From Silvanigrella paludirubra (lineage in GTDB: Bacteria > Bdellovibrionota_B > Oligoflexia > Silvanigrellales > Silvanigrellaceae): 64,000 nt of DNA. This document shows, one piece after another, positions 11,101-19,861 of this stretch. Each line of letters opens with the position of its first letter. Within the stretch, counting starts at the first letter, position 1. Below the pieces are notes generated by a model. That model searched no databases, was not told the origin of the DNA, and was given only the letters and a program-made list of their open reading frames with translations. The stretch spans positions 473,374 to 537,373 of the forward strand of contig NZ_WFLM01000003.1 of the NCBI RefSeq assembly GCF_009208775.1, written 5' to 3'. Both the position numbers and the translations under genes were made by a program.

Positions 11101-12327
11101 AAAGTTTTATCTCTTAAAAATTATCAACCTGCTTTTACGAATTTATATGGAAGACTAGAATTTAATGGAAATAAACTTGAATTAAATACATTTAATGCTG
11201 TGAAAGGAACCGGCACGGTTAATGGTGCTGGAAGTATTGATTTTTCTACTTTATTTAAAGAAAATCCAGAATCTCCAAATTTATATTTTAAATTTTCTGC
11301 TAGAAATGCGGATTTAAGATTACAAATTCCAATTTTTCAAGTAGTAGACACAAATTTTGATGCAGATATTTTATTTTCAGGAAACGAAAAACCTTATAAT
11401 ATAAGTGGTGATGTTAATTTTAAAAAATTAAGAATTTTTAAAGATATTGGTTGTAGTGAAATTGCAAATCAAATTATAGCAATGACAAACAATGTAAATC
11501 CTCAACTGGTATCAAGTAATCCCTTTGCTAGCTTTAATATAAATTTTCAGGGAATTAATTCATTAATAATGCAAACTCAATGTGTCCGAGGAAGATTTTC
11601 TACTTCACCTTCTGTGAACTTATCTGGTGATTCTTCTAACCCTGTTTTAGTAGGGAACTTTACTACAGATTCAGCAAATCTTTTTCTATTAAAAAGTCGA
11701 TTTGAAGTAAAAAGAGGAGATTTTAATTTTATCGAAATGCAAAAATATGATCCAAATATTGATATTCAAATGGAATCCAGAATTGCTTCGTATACAATTA
11801 CAGCAACTTTAAATGGAAGATTTAGTCACCCTAAAATTGATTTAAGTATTTTACCTCCAAATCTTCCAAATGGAGATAGAATGAATCAGACAGATATTAT
11901 TTCGATAATTTCTACGGGACAAATTCCAACTCAAAGTTCCAGTGGAAACCTTTTGTCTGCTTCTACGAGTGTTTTTTCTTTTTTTGGTGGTGGTGTTGCG
12001 GATCTAGGTTTTTTAAATAATACCTTAAGTACGGTAACAGGGGGACTCGTTGATAATATTAATGTGGTTCCTATTTCTCAAAATGGACAATACAGTTGGA
12101 GAGCTACGGCAAGTCGTTCTGTTACTGAAAGAATTAATCTTGGTGTAAGTTATCAAGGTCAAACTGGAGATGCTGGGCCTTCACAAATAATTTACGCAAA
12201 TTATTTTTTAAATGATGTGATTAGTCTTTTTAGTTCTTATTCACTGACAAATCCATCTGTTTCTACACAACAACAATCTAGAGATGATTTAACAGGTGGA
12301 TTGAGGTTTCGATTTGGAAGTCAATAA
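8131..12327 (+). CDS. tamB: TamB-family translocation and assembly module protein (AsmA/DUF490 type)
   Basis: A 1398-residue inner-membrane-anchored periplasmic protein. TamB-family proteins span the envelope as a long beta-taco and are implicated in outer-membrane protein assembly or phospholipid transport. One N-terminal signal anchor (VIIFLIVSFISLNAVVFFVL) precedes a very long beta-rich body of repeating SLNLNEVYIKE-type strands. The C-terminal 300 residues match the TamB (DUF490) domain style: GNFTTDSANLFLLKSRFEVKRGDFNF, DPNIDIQMESRI and a final GGLRFRFGSQ. It starts at GTG 8131 with AGGA about 10 bases upstream. Its last 14 bases overlap the next gene, an Omp85 protein, giving the usual tamB-tamA pairing in reverse order. 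Confidence 0.9.
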   Translation: MIKFLKRVIIFLIVSFISLNAVVFFVLNSQTVQHAIVEYININYFNKQKLELGLGSLSLNFLSGSLNLNEVYIKEKDKKNDSLKEFKLSLNQLTVSFDVFSSYIKRIPVIQKIILRGSDINLSYDSSNKLIIPEFLNFNKNDNEDLDIPKLIQDNMTHIPFEIEGINLKFSLGSIEQKNYQKISISHLEIKKTINQKGIPALKSNILITDSEVIFPWLIDKISLNLIDINLLIASDGSLLIENLELKSNLAELQTDIRGIISSNILDSSYVANVKKLDLNSKEVFHLLEMSSSGRAVLSGIVISGKKITDEPIFNGRIKWNDFKLKQFDIYSGEADLYYKDKTINYSNAKIKTLKEGKILSKGFFQLYDKFYFENKAEIIKFSFAELIHGLGVPFTPIEFSINSKEMFVSGYIQSLDHKKVFELFANGKGSANSMIVTSFPDQVGRDPIPNIDFDLNLTANVLGLALDSTKAYITKSKLGDQGEVDVKKGYIDFTPIKGIAVNTNLIGSQINLSFLNYFLKFKTTGVGSFIGDVTVKPGSTDVVFEGDAEANDGEMFGLKFHNYKGKLGLNSKNVWTKDSIIQLSDIDKLKFLNIYIKEANIEYNNLNSKIVAYSDAGDLSVLSYSSSYWLNPLFHNSSGKLNKLSVNMSGLLLHLSTWDLNLNSDIDNLKFINGEVKKSKINLSCNTGVCSNSLLSFTGLKEKNNPEESLNSLPFVLIELIRFSFDDSVFRAKFNNVPLGMFSNDKDKKIQGYLNSSIQMTGKWDNLGGYMNSQVYKFKYNEFHIGDFSFNAYPNDQKQIVFDMKSFSNQFLIKYIMPNNIQGQSFLNIDLLDFDATAFLTDELRSQYGLFSQFTASIKMNGLTPFNNFHDKNWIHNWKGQGIIESGSLQLGKMLFELSNNNEILFDGKELKLSPLSFNGQLGKFEIGKSNINFFENHINTSIYINASLNKVDQMADFFGPSEGSLNGQFNINGKLNDIKTTGDLVLDAKVLSLKNYQPAFTNLYGRLEFNGNKLELNTFNAVKGTGTVNGAGSIDFSTLFKENPESPNLYFKFSARNADLRLQIPIFQVVDTNFDADILFSGNEKPYNISGDVNFKKLRIFKDIGCSEIANQIIAMTNNVNPQLVSSNPFASFNINFQGINSLIMQTQCVRGRFSTSPSVNLSGDSSNPVLVGNFTTDSANLFLLKSRFEVKRGDFNFIEMQKYDPNIDIQMESRIASYTITATLNGRFSHPKIDLSILPPNLPNGDRMNQTDIISIISTGQIPTQSSSGNLLSASTSVFSFFGGGVADLGFLNNTLSTVTGGLVDNINVVPISQNGQYSWRATASRSVTERINLGVSYQGQTGDAGPSQIIYANYFLNDVISLFSSYSLTNPSVSTQQQSRDDLTGGLRFRFGSQ

Positions 12328-15300
12328 ATTTATAAAATATATCATCATAATTTTAATGTTTAATTTTGATTTTTTTGTTTATTCACAGATTGGTAGAAAC
12401 AAATTAGTAGAACCGTCTGAAAAAGCAAAAAGTGTTGAACTTCATTTATTTGTTGATGGTAAAGAAACAGAATTTTATTCAGATATGTTAAATACTTTAT
12501 CTAATGTTCCTTTAAATGAGTTAGATGAAGCTATTATTTCTGAATTGATTGAAACTAAACTATATCAAAATGTTGAAGTAGAAAAGTTACTAACTGCTGA
12601 TAATGAATTAATATTTGTTGCTAAGGCATTTACTATTAAACGTATTCAAGAAGTAATTATGAATGGTCTTTCAAATTATGAGGCCTCAGAATATTTAAGA
12701 ATTATATCCACACAAAAGGGTCAGCCCTTTAACGAATCTGTTTTGAAATCTGATAAAGAAAAATTAGAAAAGAATTTAAACGAACATGGATACCTGAACG
12801 CAAAGATAGAATCAGTTACTGTTAATGAAGTTTCAAGTGAATATGTTCAGGTTAATTTTAATATTGAAAAAAAGAACCCGTGTAGAGTAGACCAAGTTTT
12901 AATTGAAGATTCTTTATCAAATATTTTGAATTTTTTAACAGTGCCTATAGAAACGGGATCAATCTGTGATTTTAAATCTATAAGAGAAACCTTAGAAATA
13001 CAAAAAGAAAATTATTTAGAACAGGGTTATTTACAAGCAAATGTTAAGATAAAAGATATTTCTTATTCTGCTAATAAAGAAAGCGCTAAAATTGTTCTTC
13101 AAATTGATAGAGGGCCAAAAACAACTTTTCAAATTTATGATCAGGATAGCGGCTTATTAAATCAAGACTTTTTAATAACTAAACAAGGTTTAACCTATTC
13201 AGATATTATTTTAATGTCTGATAGTGATTTATTATCAATATTAACAAGTTTTTATCAAAAACAAGGTTATGCTTTTCCAAATATTTCTGGACCTGAAAGA
13301 ATAGTTGATAAAAATGGAAATACAATTCTCAAATTTTTATTAAAAAAAGGACCTCTTGTAAAAATTGGTAAAATAAACTTTATAGGAATTCTTCCTGTTA
13401 GCGAAGATAAAGTATTAGAGTATATTGGACTTGAAAAAGGTTTTTTTTCAACAGGAATTCCTTTTTCAAAAGACAATATTTCTGATTATAGAGATAAATT
13501 GAGAAATTTATATTTAGAAGAAGGTTATGCTGATGTTCAAGTAGCAATGCCAGATTTTATTCCTTCACAAGATAAATCAGAAATGAATTTAATTTTTAGA
13601 ATAGACAGGGGTAGTAAGTATACAATCAATGAAATTAAAATTGATGGTGCACCTAAAGGTTTTGAATTAGATAAAAAGAAATTAGCTTTAATATTAGAAT
13701 CAGGTACTTCTTTAAGTTATTTAAAAAGAAAAAACTATATAGATGAAATAAGAAGACAATTATTATTACGCGGATATTTATATAATCAAATATTAATTAA
13801 TCAGAATTTAATTTCATCTAATTCTGAAATTAAAAAAATAGATTTGACATTTAATATTATTCCTGGGCCTATCGTCCGTATTCGTAAAATTTATGTAGAT
13901 AGTGATATTATTGGTAAAAATAATGCAATAATTTCTTCATCTAATTTAGAATCGGGAGATGTTTTTTCTCAAGAGAGTTTTGACAATGCAAGATTAAGAA
14001 TTTTGAAGCATGATTTGTTTTCCTCTGTTTATGTAGAAGCATTAGATAACTCTGCTTTAGAAAGAAAAGATCTACGAATAGATATTATAATACATGCTCG
14101 AGCAAAAACGGGATATTCGTTAGGATTATCACCACAGTTTTCAACGTATCGTGGATATATTTTTGCAGTAGATTTTACTTTAAATAAACTTAATGATGAT
14201 GGGTTAAGATTCTTTTCAAATGCTTCTGTTTCGCAAGAAAAGCAGCAACAAACATTTGCTTCATCAGAAACAAGACAAATATTAGGAAGGCAAATTAGCC
14301 TAGGTCTTTCTGAATCATTATTTAAATTAGGTCCTATTGTTACACCAATTGATATGAGTTCGACATTTGGGTATCAAGTTGCAGCAGAATCACTAACAAA
14401 TCGCGAATATTTTACAATTAATTTAAGTGGTGAATGGAAACCTTCCTTTTTTGATTTAAACTGGACTTTTAGACAGTCGATTATTCAAGAAAATTCTAAG
14501 TCTACAAGTTCTGAAAGTGCAGTTGTTCAAACCATAGAAAGTCCTTCCATTTCAATAAAAGAATTACTTTCTAGTATTACTTTGGATACAAGAAATAATA
14601 TTGCATGGCCTACATCGGGATCTTTATATAATATTCAGGCTGGTTTTGCTCGATTTGGATTAGGATCGCAAGTTCAATTTAATAGATATAATTTTTCAGT
14701 AGATTCTTTTTTTCCTATTTATAAAAAACTCAGTGGAGCTGTTTCTATCGGTGGAAAATTTATAATGGATACGGTTAACGAGAGTGGTTCCACTGTAACT
14801 CCTCCAGCATCAAGACGTTCTACTCTTTCTGATGCAGCTCTTGTTAGAGGTTTTCCTGAATCTGGAACACCTCCAGGTCCTTTATTGTGGATTCATTACG
14901 CAAATAATGGTGTTGCGAATTGTAACACTCAATTAGCTTCTTTGGGCGCAACAAATTTGTTGTATATGAAAGCAGAATCTAGATACAGATTTAATGAAGT
15001 ATTTGGCATGGTTTTATTTGCAGACTCTGCAGCAAATTATTTTACTCAGCAGGAAACAAATCAAATAAATGCGCAAATGAATAGTCAAGTTGCTGCCGCC
15101 CAAGCTTCTACAACACAATGCGTGCCAGATGGTGCTTCTTTAATTACTCCGAGCCCAGTAAATCTCCGAAACCTTAATTTTATAGAACAATATTGGCAAG
15201 AAGCTTATGTTTCTACAGGAATTGGTTTTCGCCTTATTTTAGGAAATTACGCGACAATTAATTTAGACTACGGCTATCCATTAAAGGATCCTTCTTCAGG

Positions 15301-15442
15301 TTCATCGGATTGTGTTTCCCCTGCAGAGGCTTTAAATTCTAGTTCTCCTCCTAAATGTGTAACTAGAATTCAAGATTCTAATTTTACTGGTTTTTTAAAA
15401 TTTAAAGGGGCAATTCATTTAAAAATTGGAGCTCAATTTTAG
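12314..15442 (+). CDS. Omp85-family (TamA/BamA-like) outer-membrane protein with about seven POTRA domains
   Basis: A 1042-residue protein with a signal sequence (YIIIILMFNFDFFVYS), a long periplasmic arm and a C-terminal 16-strand-type barrel. By eye the arm holds seven consecutive POTRA-like units, at about 38-110, 112-190, 192-278, 275-355, 350-440, 438-525 and 522-600. Several have the helix ending GYLNA, GYLQA, GYADV or GYLYN. The barrel has the Omp85 loop-6 motif VRGFPES and ends in Phe. Start is TTG 12314 with GAGG upstream; it overlaps tamB, so the two products probably work together as a TamA-TamB complex. BamA identity is less likely from context but not excluded. E. coli TamA has three POTRAs and BamA five. 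Confidence 0.88.
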   Translation: MEVNKFIKYIIIILMFNFDFFVYSQIGRNKLVEPSEKAKSVELHLFVDGKETEFYSDMLNTLSNVPLNELDEAIISELIETKLYQNVEVEKLLTADNELIFVAKAFTIKRIQEVIMNGLSNYEASEYLRIISTQKGQPFNESVLKSDKEKLEKNLNEHGYLNAKIESVTVNEVSSEYVQVNFNIEKKNPCRVDQVLIEDSLSNILNFLTVPIETGSICDFKSIRETLEIQKENYLEQGYLQANVKIKDISYSANKESAKIVLQIDRGPKTTFQIYDQDSGLLNQDFLITKQGLTYSDIILMSDSDLLSILTSFYQKQGYAFPNISGPERIVDKNGNTILKFLLKKGPLVKIGKINFIGILPVSEDKVLEYIGLEKGFFSTGIPFSKDNISDYRDKLRNLYLEEGYADVQVAMPDFIPSQDKSEMNLIFRIDRGSKYTINEIKIDGAPKGFELDKKKLALILESGTSLSYLKRKNYIDEIRRQLLLRGYLYNQILINQNLISSNSEIKKIDLTFNIIPGPIVRIRKIYVDSDIIGKNNAIISSSNLESGDVFSQESFDNARLRILKHDLFSSVYVEALDNSALERKDLRIDIIIHARAKTGYSLGLSPQFSTYRGYIFAVDFTLNKLNDDGLRFFSNASVSQEKQQQTFASSETRQILGRQISLGLSESLFKLGPIVTPIDMSSTFGYQVAAESLTNREYFTINLSGEWKPSFFDLNWTFRQSIIQENSKSTSSESAVVQTIESPSISIKELLSSITLDTRNNIAWPTSGSLYNIQAGFARFGLGSQVQFNRYNFSVDSFFPIYKKLSGAVSIGGKFIMDTVNESGSTVTPPASRRSTLSDAALVRGFPESGTPPGPLLWIHYANNGVANCNTQLASLGATNLLYMKAESRYRFNEVFGMVLFADSAANYFTQQETNQINAQMNSQVAAAQASTTQCVPDGASLITPSPVNLRNLNFIEQYWQEAYVSTGIGFRLILGNYATINLDYGYPLKDPSSGSSDCVSPAEALNSSSPPKCVTRIQDSNFTGFLKFKGAIHLKIGAQF

Positions 15443-15524
15443 CTCAAATAAAAAAAAGCTTTTATTTTTATCTAATTTAATAGAAGTTAATTCCTTCTAT
15501 TTTGTGCTTTTGTTTGGAGTTTTC

Positions 15525-16604
15525 ATGAGCAATCTTTCATCGTTCTTTCCTCATTCTAGATTAGCAAAATTAAGGATAGATTTCCCCTTTTTTATAGCCC
15601 CTATGGTCGGGTTATCTCATGTTGCTTTTCGTGAATTGATTAAAAGCTATACTCCTCATAATATAAATGCTCTAAAATTCACAGAGATGCTTTCCACAAG
15701 AAAAATTCCGAATGAAAAATTAGAAACCACAAATGAATTAAAAACTGCTATTAATGAATCTTATTTTATACCGCAGCTATTAGGAAATGAAGAAAGATTT
15801 ATTGCTCCTAGTATTGAAAAACTTATGACAAAAATGCCATGGGGATTTGATATAAATATGGGGTGTCCCGTTTCTCATACATTAAAACACAATTGGGGTG
15901 TTCGATTAATGGGAGACAAAGATTATGCTGCAAATGTTGTTCGCATTGTTAAAAAACACTCACCCATTCCTGTTAGCGTAAAGTTACGCGGAGGTATTTC
16001 AGAAGAAGAAAATTTTGAATATCTGCATTCTTTTGCAGAAACCCTTCAAAATGCAGGTGCCGATTTTCTTACTATTCACGCTAGAACAAGAGCACAAAAG
16101 CATAGCGGTGATGCAAATTGGAATCTCGTTTCTCAGGTTAGAAATTTGTTAGAAATTCCAGTTATAGCCAATGGAGATATTCAAACAGCTCAAGATGCTA
16201 TCTGTCTATTAAATGAGTATGGAGTTGACGGAGCCATGATCGCCAGAGCAGCAACGGCTCGACCCTGGATTATTTGGCAAATTTCAGAGCTACTTGGTAA
16301 TAAAGAAACTCCAATAGGTTATGAAGGTCTTAAAGCCCCAAATACTCCTGAAGAAGAAGGCTTAGAGTATGCAAAAGCTTGCTTAAAATTGATCTCTATT
16401 TTTGCTGATTACTTTCAAGATGAAGAGTATATTTTGGAAAAATTTAGATTTTATACTGCAACGGGGGCGCGCTGGTTTCAGTTTGGACATCATTTTTGGC
16501 GTTTGTCGATGAGAGCAAGAAGTGTAGCTGAATTAAGAGACACTGTTTATGAATTTTCACAAAACTGTGAGAATCCAATGAGTAATAGAATAAAAATGAT
16601 TTGA
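15525..16604 (+). CDS. tRNA-dihydrouridine synthase
   Basis: A flavoenzyme reducing uridines in tRNA loops to dihydrouridine with NADPH. In the 359-residue form the FMN-binding FIAPMVG lies at 22-29. The catalytic cysteine is C114 in DINMGCPV, followed by KLRGG, the ANGDI phosphate-binding segment and the C-terminal helical tRNA-binding part. I chose ATG 15525, which has GGAG five bases upstream and gives a normal family start. The longer frame from 15426 overlaps the upstream barrel gene and adds 33 unlike residues. Which Dus class (A, B or C) it belongs to is not settled from motifs. Confidence 0.93.
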   Translation: MSNLSSFFPHSRLAKLRIDFPFFIAPMVGLSHVAFRELIKSYTPHNINALKFTEMLSTRKIPNEKLETTNELKTAINESYFIPQLLGNEERFIAPSIEKLMTKMPWGFDINMGCPVSHTLKHNWGVRLMGDKDYAANVVRIVKKHSPIPVSVKLRGGISEEENFEYLHSFAETLQNAGADFLTIHARTRAQKHSGDANWNLVSQVRNLLEIPVIANGDIQTAQDAICLLNEYGVDGAMIARAATARPWIIWQISELLGNKETPIGYEGLKAPNTPEEEGLEYAKACLKLISIFADYFQDEEYILEKFRFYTATGARWFQFGHHFWRLSMRARSVAELRDTVYEFSQNCENPMSNRIKMI

Positions 16605-16697
16605 AAAAGCTCATCTGTCAAAATCTCATCATTTAAAGTAATTTTTATGCAATAGCCCTGACGTATTTAATGAAATACTAAATATGTCGAGGTTATT

Positions 16698-17339
16698 ATG
16701 AATAATTTAAAAAGAAATATAATTAATCAAATTAAAATTTTAAAATACTTATTTTTAATAACAAGTTTTAATGTTAATGCAGAAACTAATTATTTGCCAC
16801 CAGATCCATATTTAATTATTGGTGAAAATAATGAAATAAATAGCGCAGATGAAATATCAAAAAAAATTTCTCAGCTTCAAGACAAAAATAAAGAAATGAG
16901 ATCGAAAATATTATCTTTACAAGATGCCTTAATTTCAAAATTTAAAGATCGAATAGAGCTTAAAATAGAAGTTATATCAAACTATGAAAAACCAAATTCT
17001 CAATTTGGATTTATAGAATTATCAGCAATAATGAACAATATTTCAATTATACATTATTCAAAGCCCGTGTTTTTTGAAAAAAATATCAATTTACCTATTT
17101 TTAATGGTCCACTTCCTGTTGGAGTTTACAATATTAAAGTTCATGCTTTAGTTGGTCAATTAAATAATAATTGGCCTTATGTTTTACCACAAGGAAGGTG
17201 GATAATAGATAAAAATATTGAAGTAGTAGGAACTCTAAATTCGGCTATTCATAATATAAAATTAATTCTTAAGCAAAATAAATTAACAAAAATTCCAGAA
17301 TTTGAAATAGAAAAAGAAGAGCTTAAGGAAAATTTATAA
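16698..17339 (+). CDS. Predicted exported protein of unknown function, first gene of a four-gene operon
   Basis: 213 residues with a signal peptide (LKYLFLITSFNVNA-ET). A short coiled coil follows (about 45-75, EISKKISQLQDKNKEMRSKILSLQDAL), then a beta-rich domain containing LPVGVYNIKVHALVGQLNNNWPYVLPQG and a charged tail. I do not recognise the family. It has a good GAGG ribosome-binding site. Its TAA overlaps the next ATG by one base (TAATG), so it is coupled to the TPR genes downstream and probably belongs to the same periplasmic assembly. Confidence 0.75.
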   Translation: MNNLKRNIINQIKILKYLFLITSFNVNAETNYLPPDPYLIIGENNEINSADEISKKISQLQDKNKEMRSKILSLQDALISKFKDRIELKIEVISNYEKPNSQFGFIELSAIMNNISIIHYSKPVFFEKNINLPIFNGPLPVGVYNIKVHALVGQLNNNWPYVLPQGRWIIDKNIEVVGTLNSAIHNIKLILKQNKLTKIPEFEIEKEELKENL

Positions 17340-19861
17340 TGAGAAAAATTTTAATTATTCTTATTATTCAATTTTTCATTTTTAAATATACATATTGTAA
17401 AGATTTTGAACTATCTGCATCAGAAGAAAGTATTTTTTCAGATGTTGAAAGTATAAGAGTGTTACAATGGAAAAAAATAAGAAGCATTGATACTCAATTA
17501 GATTCTATAAAAGGTAAAATATTAGGTCTATCTTATATTTCAAATGTTTCTGATCCAAATTCAAATAACTATATATTAGAAAAATCTCCTCTTGGTTTAA
17601 GAAATGATGTTGTACGAGTAAAAATGAATTTACTTAAAGCACAAGATCATCTTTATCTAGGTGATCCTTTAATAGCTATAAATATTATAGAAAAAGAGAT
17701 GCAATATATAGATCCAAGAAATAGAGGTTATATATCTTGGGCAAATCAAATACTTTTTGAAGCAAATAGGCAGCTTAAAAATCATAATGTAACAAGTAAT
17801 ATTTGCTTAAAAATGTTAGTTATTGGAGGTTATGAAGAAGATCTCTTTCCAGATAAATGGCGTTTATCATGTTCAATGGAATTTCTGCAGGAAACTAAAA
17901 TTAGAAAAGAGAATAATACTCTTCCAGATTTCAAAGAAAATTTAATAATTTGGAGTAATTCTCCTGTAATAAAAAGAGATTCAAAAAATATGATAATGAG
18001 TGCAATTTATATCTCACTTGCACTCCGTAATCTATATTTAAATAATATAAATTCCATAAGTTATTTAGAAGAAGCAATTGGTCATACAAAACCTGGTAAT
18101 AATTATATTGCCAAAGCTTATTTAGCTCTTTCTCTTTTAAAGTATGAAATAGGAAAAAAAGAAGAAGCATTGTCTTTAATAAGATTTCTTTCCGGAGACT
18201 TTAAAGGATATGGTGAGAACTTAAAATATTTTGAAAAAGATGACATGAGTCGAATTGTAGCAAGACTTTGTTTAGCCCGTTTTCATGCCTCTATGTTTAA
18301 TTTGATAGCTGCAGAAACTTGGTATCATGATGTCTTAATTGAAAATAAAATAACTGGAATTGAGTTATTAGAAAAAGAAAAAAGAAAATCTCATTTAGAG
18401 TATGCCCATATTTTATATTTAAGAAAAAATTATCTTGAAAGTGCAAGACAGTACAAAGAAGCAATTGAATATGGAAATCAAGAAATAATAAATTTGAAAG
18501 ATGAGAAAATATATGAAAAAAATAATGAAGTAAAAACATCTAAGTTTATTTTGGCTAAAATTCTTTCTAAAACATCAAAAAGAAATTATGAAGCAGAAGT
18601 TCAACTAGTAGAATTATTAAGTGAAACTGAAGCTGATATTGCATTTTTAGAAAAAATAAAAAATGACTACTCTAAATCAAACGAAGAAGGTGTTGAAAAT
18701 ATTTTGGCTTTAGCCAGTTTAGCCGAAGAGTATGGTATAAAAAATGAATTAGTAACAAATGCTTTAAATTTTAGAAGAGCATATTATCATTTAGAAAATG
18801 AAATTTCTATAATAAGATCTGATTTAGCTAATGCAATTAATTTAGCTGAATATACTTATAGTGGCATTTTAGAGGTTAGAGCAATATCTTCTCTTACTAA
18901 ATTAAAAAATATATTAGACGAGTTTAAAATAATTATTTTAGATTTGGATAAACTAGAATATCAATTTTGGAACATGAAAAAACCTGGAATAGAATTTGCT
19001 AAACAAAATAGATTTGAATTAATAAAAAGATTTATTTCTATGGATGATGATATTACTAAATATAAATTAAAAGCAGAAATCGACGATAAAATTTATAATC
19101 CAAAGCTACCAGGATCTTTGCAAAGTTTGAGTCGTAATATGAACAATATGAATTCTGAAATGTCGAGTGTAAATTACTTATTTACATTAAACGATAATAA
19201 AATTCCAAAAAAAGCAGAAAATGAGGATATTGATATTTTAGAGAAAAACTATTCGAAATTTACATTTGATAAATTGTATAAAGATTTAATTAAATATACT
19301 ATAGAAGAAAGAACCTTTCAATTATCAAGAAGTCTAAAACCATCTTCTTCATTGATTTTTGAAAAGCAATCTAATATTGTAGAATCTACAATGAATAATA
19401 TATATAATCTTCATTTAAGAAATAGAGAAGAAGCTTTTTCTATTGGAGATAACGAAATATTAGATGCAACTAGAAATTCATGGGATAATTTATTCTCTAG
19501 CTATAAACAGTTACTGATCGCAATATCAAATATAAAAGATAGAATTATAAATGAAAGAAAAGAAATATTAAATAAAGTAGAACAAATTAATAACCATACT
19601 CTTCAAGAAGAAGTTACATTAGAAAAATTAAAAAAATCTATATTGAATGAATATGTATCAATTTCAAAAGAATTAGTTAATCAAATTGATCCTAGAGCTA
19701 AAGAATTTAAAGATTACGTTAATATTTCTTTATCAGATCATAATAAAGGAATTTATGACTTAAAAAAGGATAGAGATGAAGAAATTAAAAAAGCTTCAGA
19801 AGAAAGAGGTAATTGGTTGAATTCTTTACGCCAATCTTTAAATATGGATCTAATGCGATGA
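17339..19861 (+). CDS. Large exported helical (TPR-like/coiled-coil) protein
   Basis: 840 residues with a signal peptide (ILIILIIQFFIFKYTYC). The mature chain is almost entirely helical. The N-terminal half shows TPR-like pairs such as AKAYLALSLLKYEIGKKEEALSLI and LEYAHILYLRKNYLESARQYKEAIEYG. The C-terminal third is highly charged and probably coiled coil (IKDRIINERKEILNKVEQINNHTLQEEVTL..., broken here). No catalytic motif is visible. It shares TAATG with the gene before and ATGA with the gene after. The set resembles TPR-rich envelope machinery such as the myxobacterial Glt gliding proteins, but that is a weak inference. Confidence 0.75.
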   Translation: MRKILIILIIQFFIFKYTYCKDFELSASEESIFSDVESIRVLQWKKIRSIDTQLDSIKGKILGLSYISNVSDPNSNNYILEKSPLGLRNDVVRVKMNLLKAQDHLYLGDPLIAINIIEKEMQYIDPRNRGYISWANQILFEANRQLKNHNVTSNICLKMLVIGGYEEDLFPDKWRLSCSMEFLQETKIRKENNTLPDFKENLIIWSNSPVIKRDSKNMIMSAIYISLALRNLYLNNINSISYLEEAIGHTKPGNNYIAKAYLALSLLKYEIGKKEEALSLIRFLSGDFKGYGENLKYFEKDDMSRIVARLCLARFHASMFNLIAAETWYHDVLIENKITGIELLEKEKRKSHLEYAHILYLRKNYLESARQYKEAIEYGNQEIINLKDEKIYEKNNEVKTSKFILAKILSKTSKRNYEAEVQLVELLSETEADIAFLEKIKNDYSKSNEEGVENILALASLAEEYGIKNELVTNALNFRRAYYHLENEISIIRSDLANAINLAEYTYSGILEVRAISSLTKLKNILDEFKIIILDLDKLEYQFWNMKKPGIEFAKQNRFELIKRFISMDDDITKYKLKAEIDDKIYNPKLPGSLQSLSRNMNNMNSEMSSVNYLFTLNDNKIPKKAENEDIDILEKNYSKFTFDKLYKDLIKYTIEERTFQLSRSLKPSSSLIFEKQSNIVESTMNNIYNLHLRNREEAFSIGDNEILDATRNSWDNLFSSYKQLLIAISNIKDRIINERKEILNKVEQINNHTLQEEVTLEKLKKSILNEYVSISKELVNQIDPRAKEFKDYVNISLSDHNKGIYDLKKDRDEEIKKASEERGNWLNSLRQSLNMDLMR

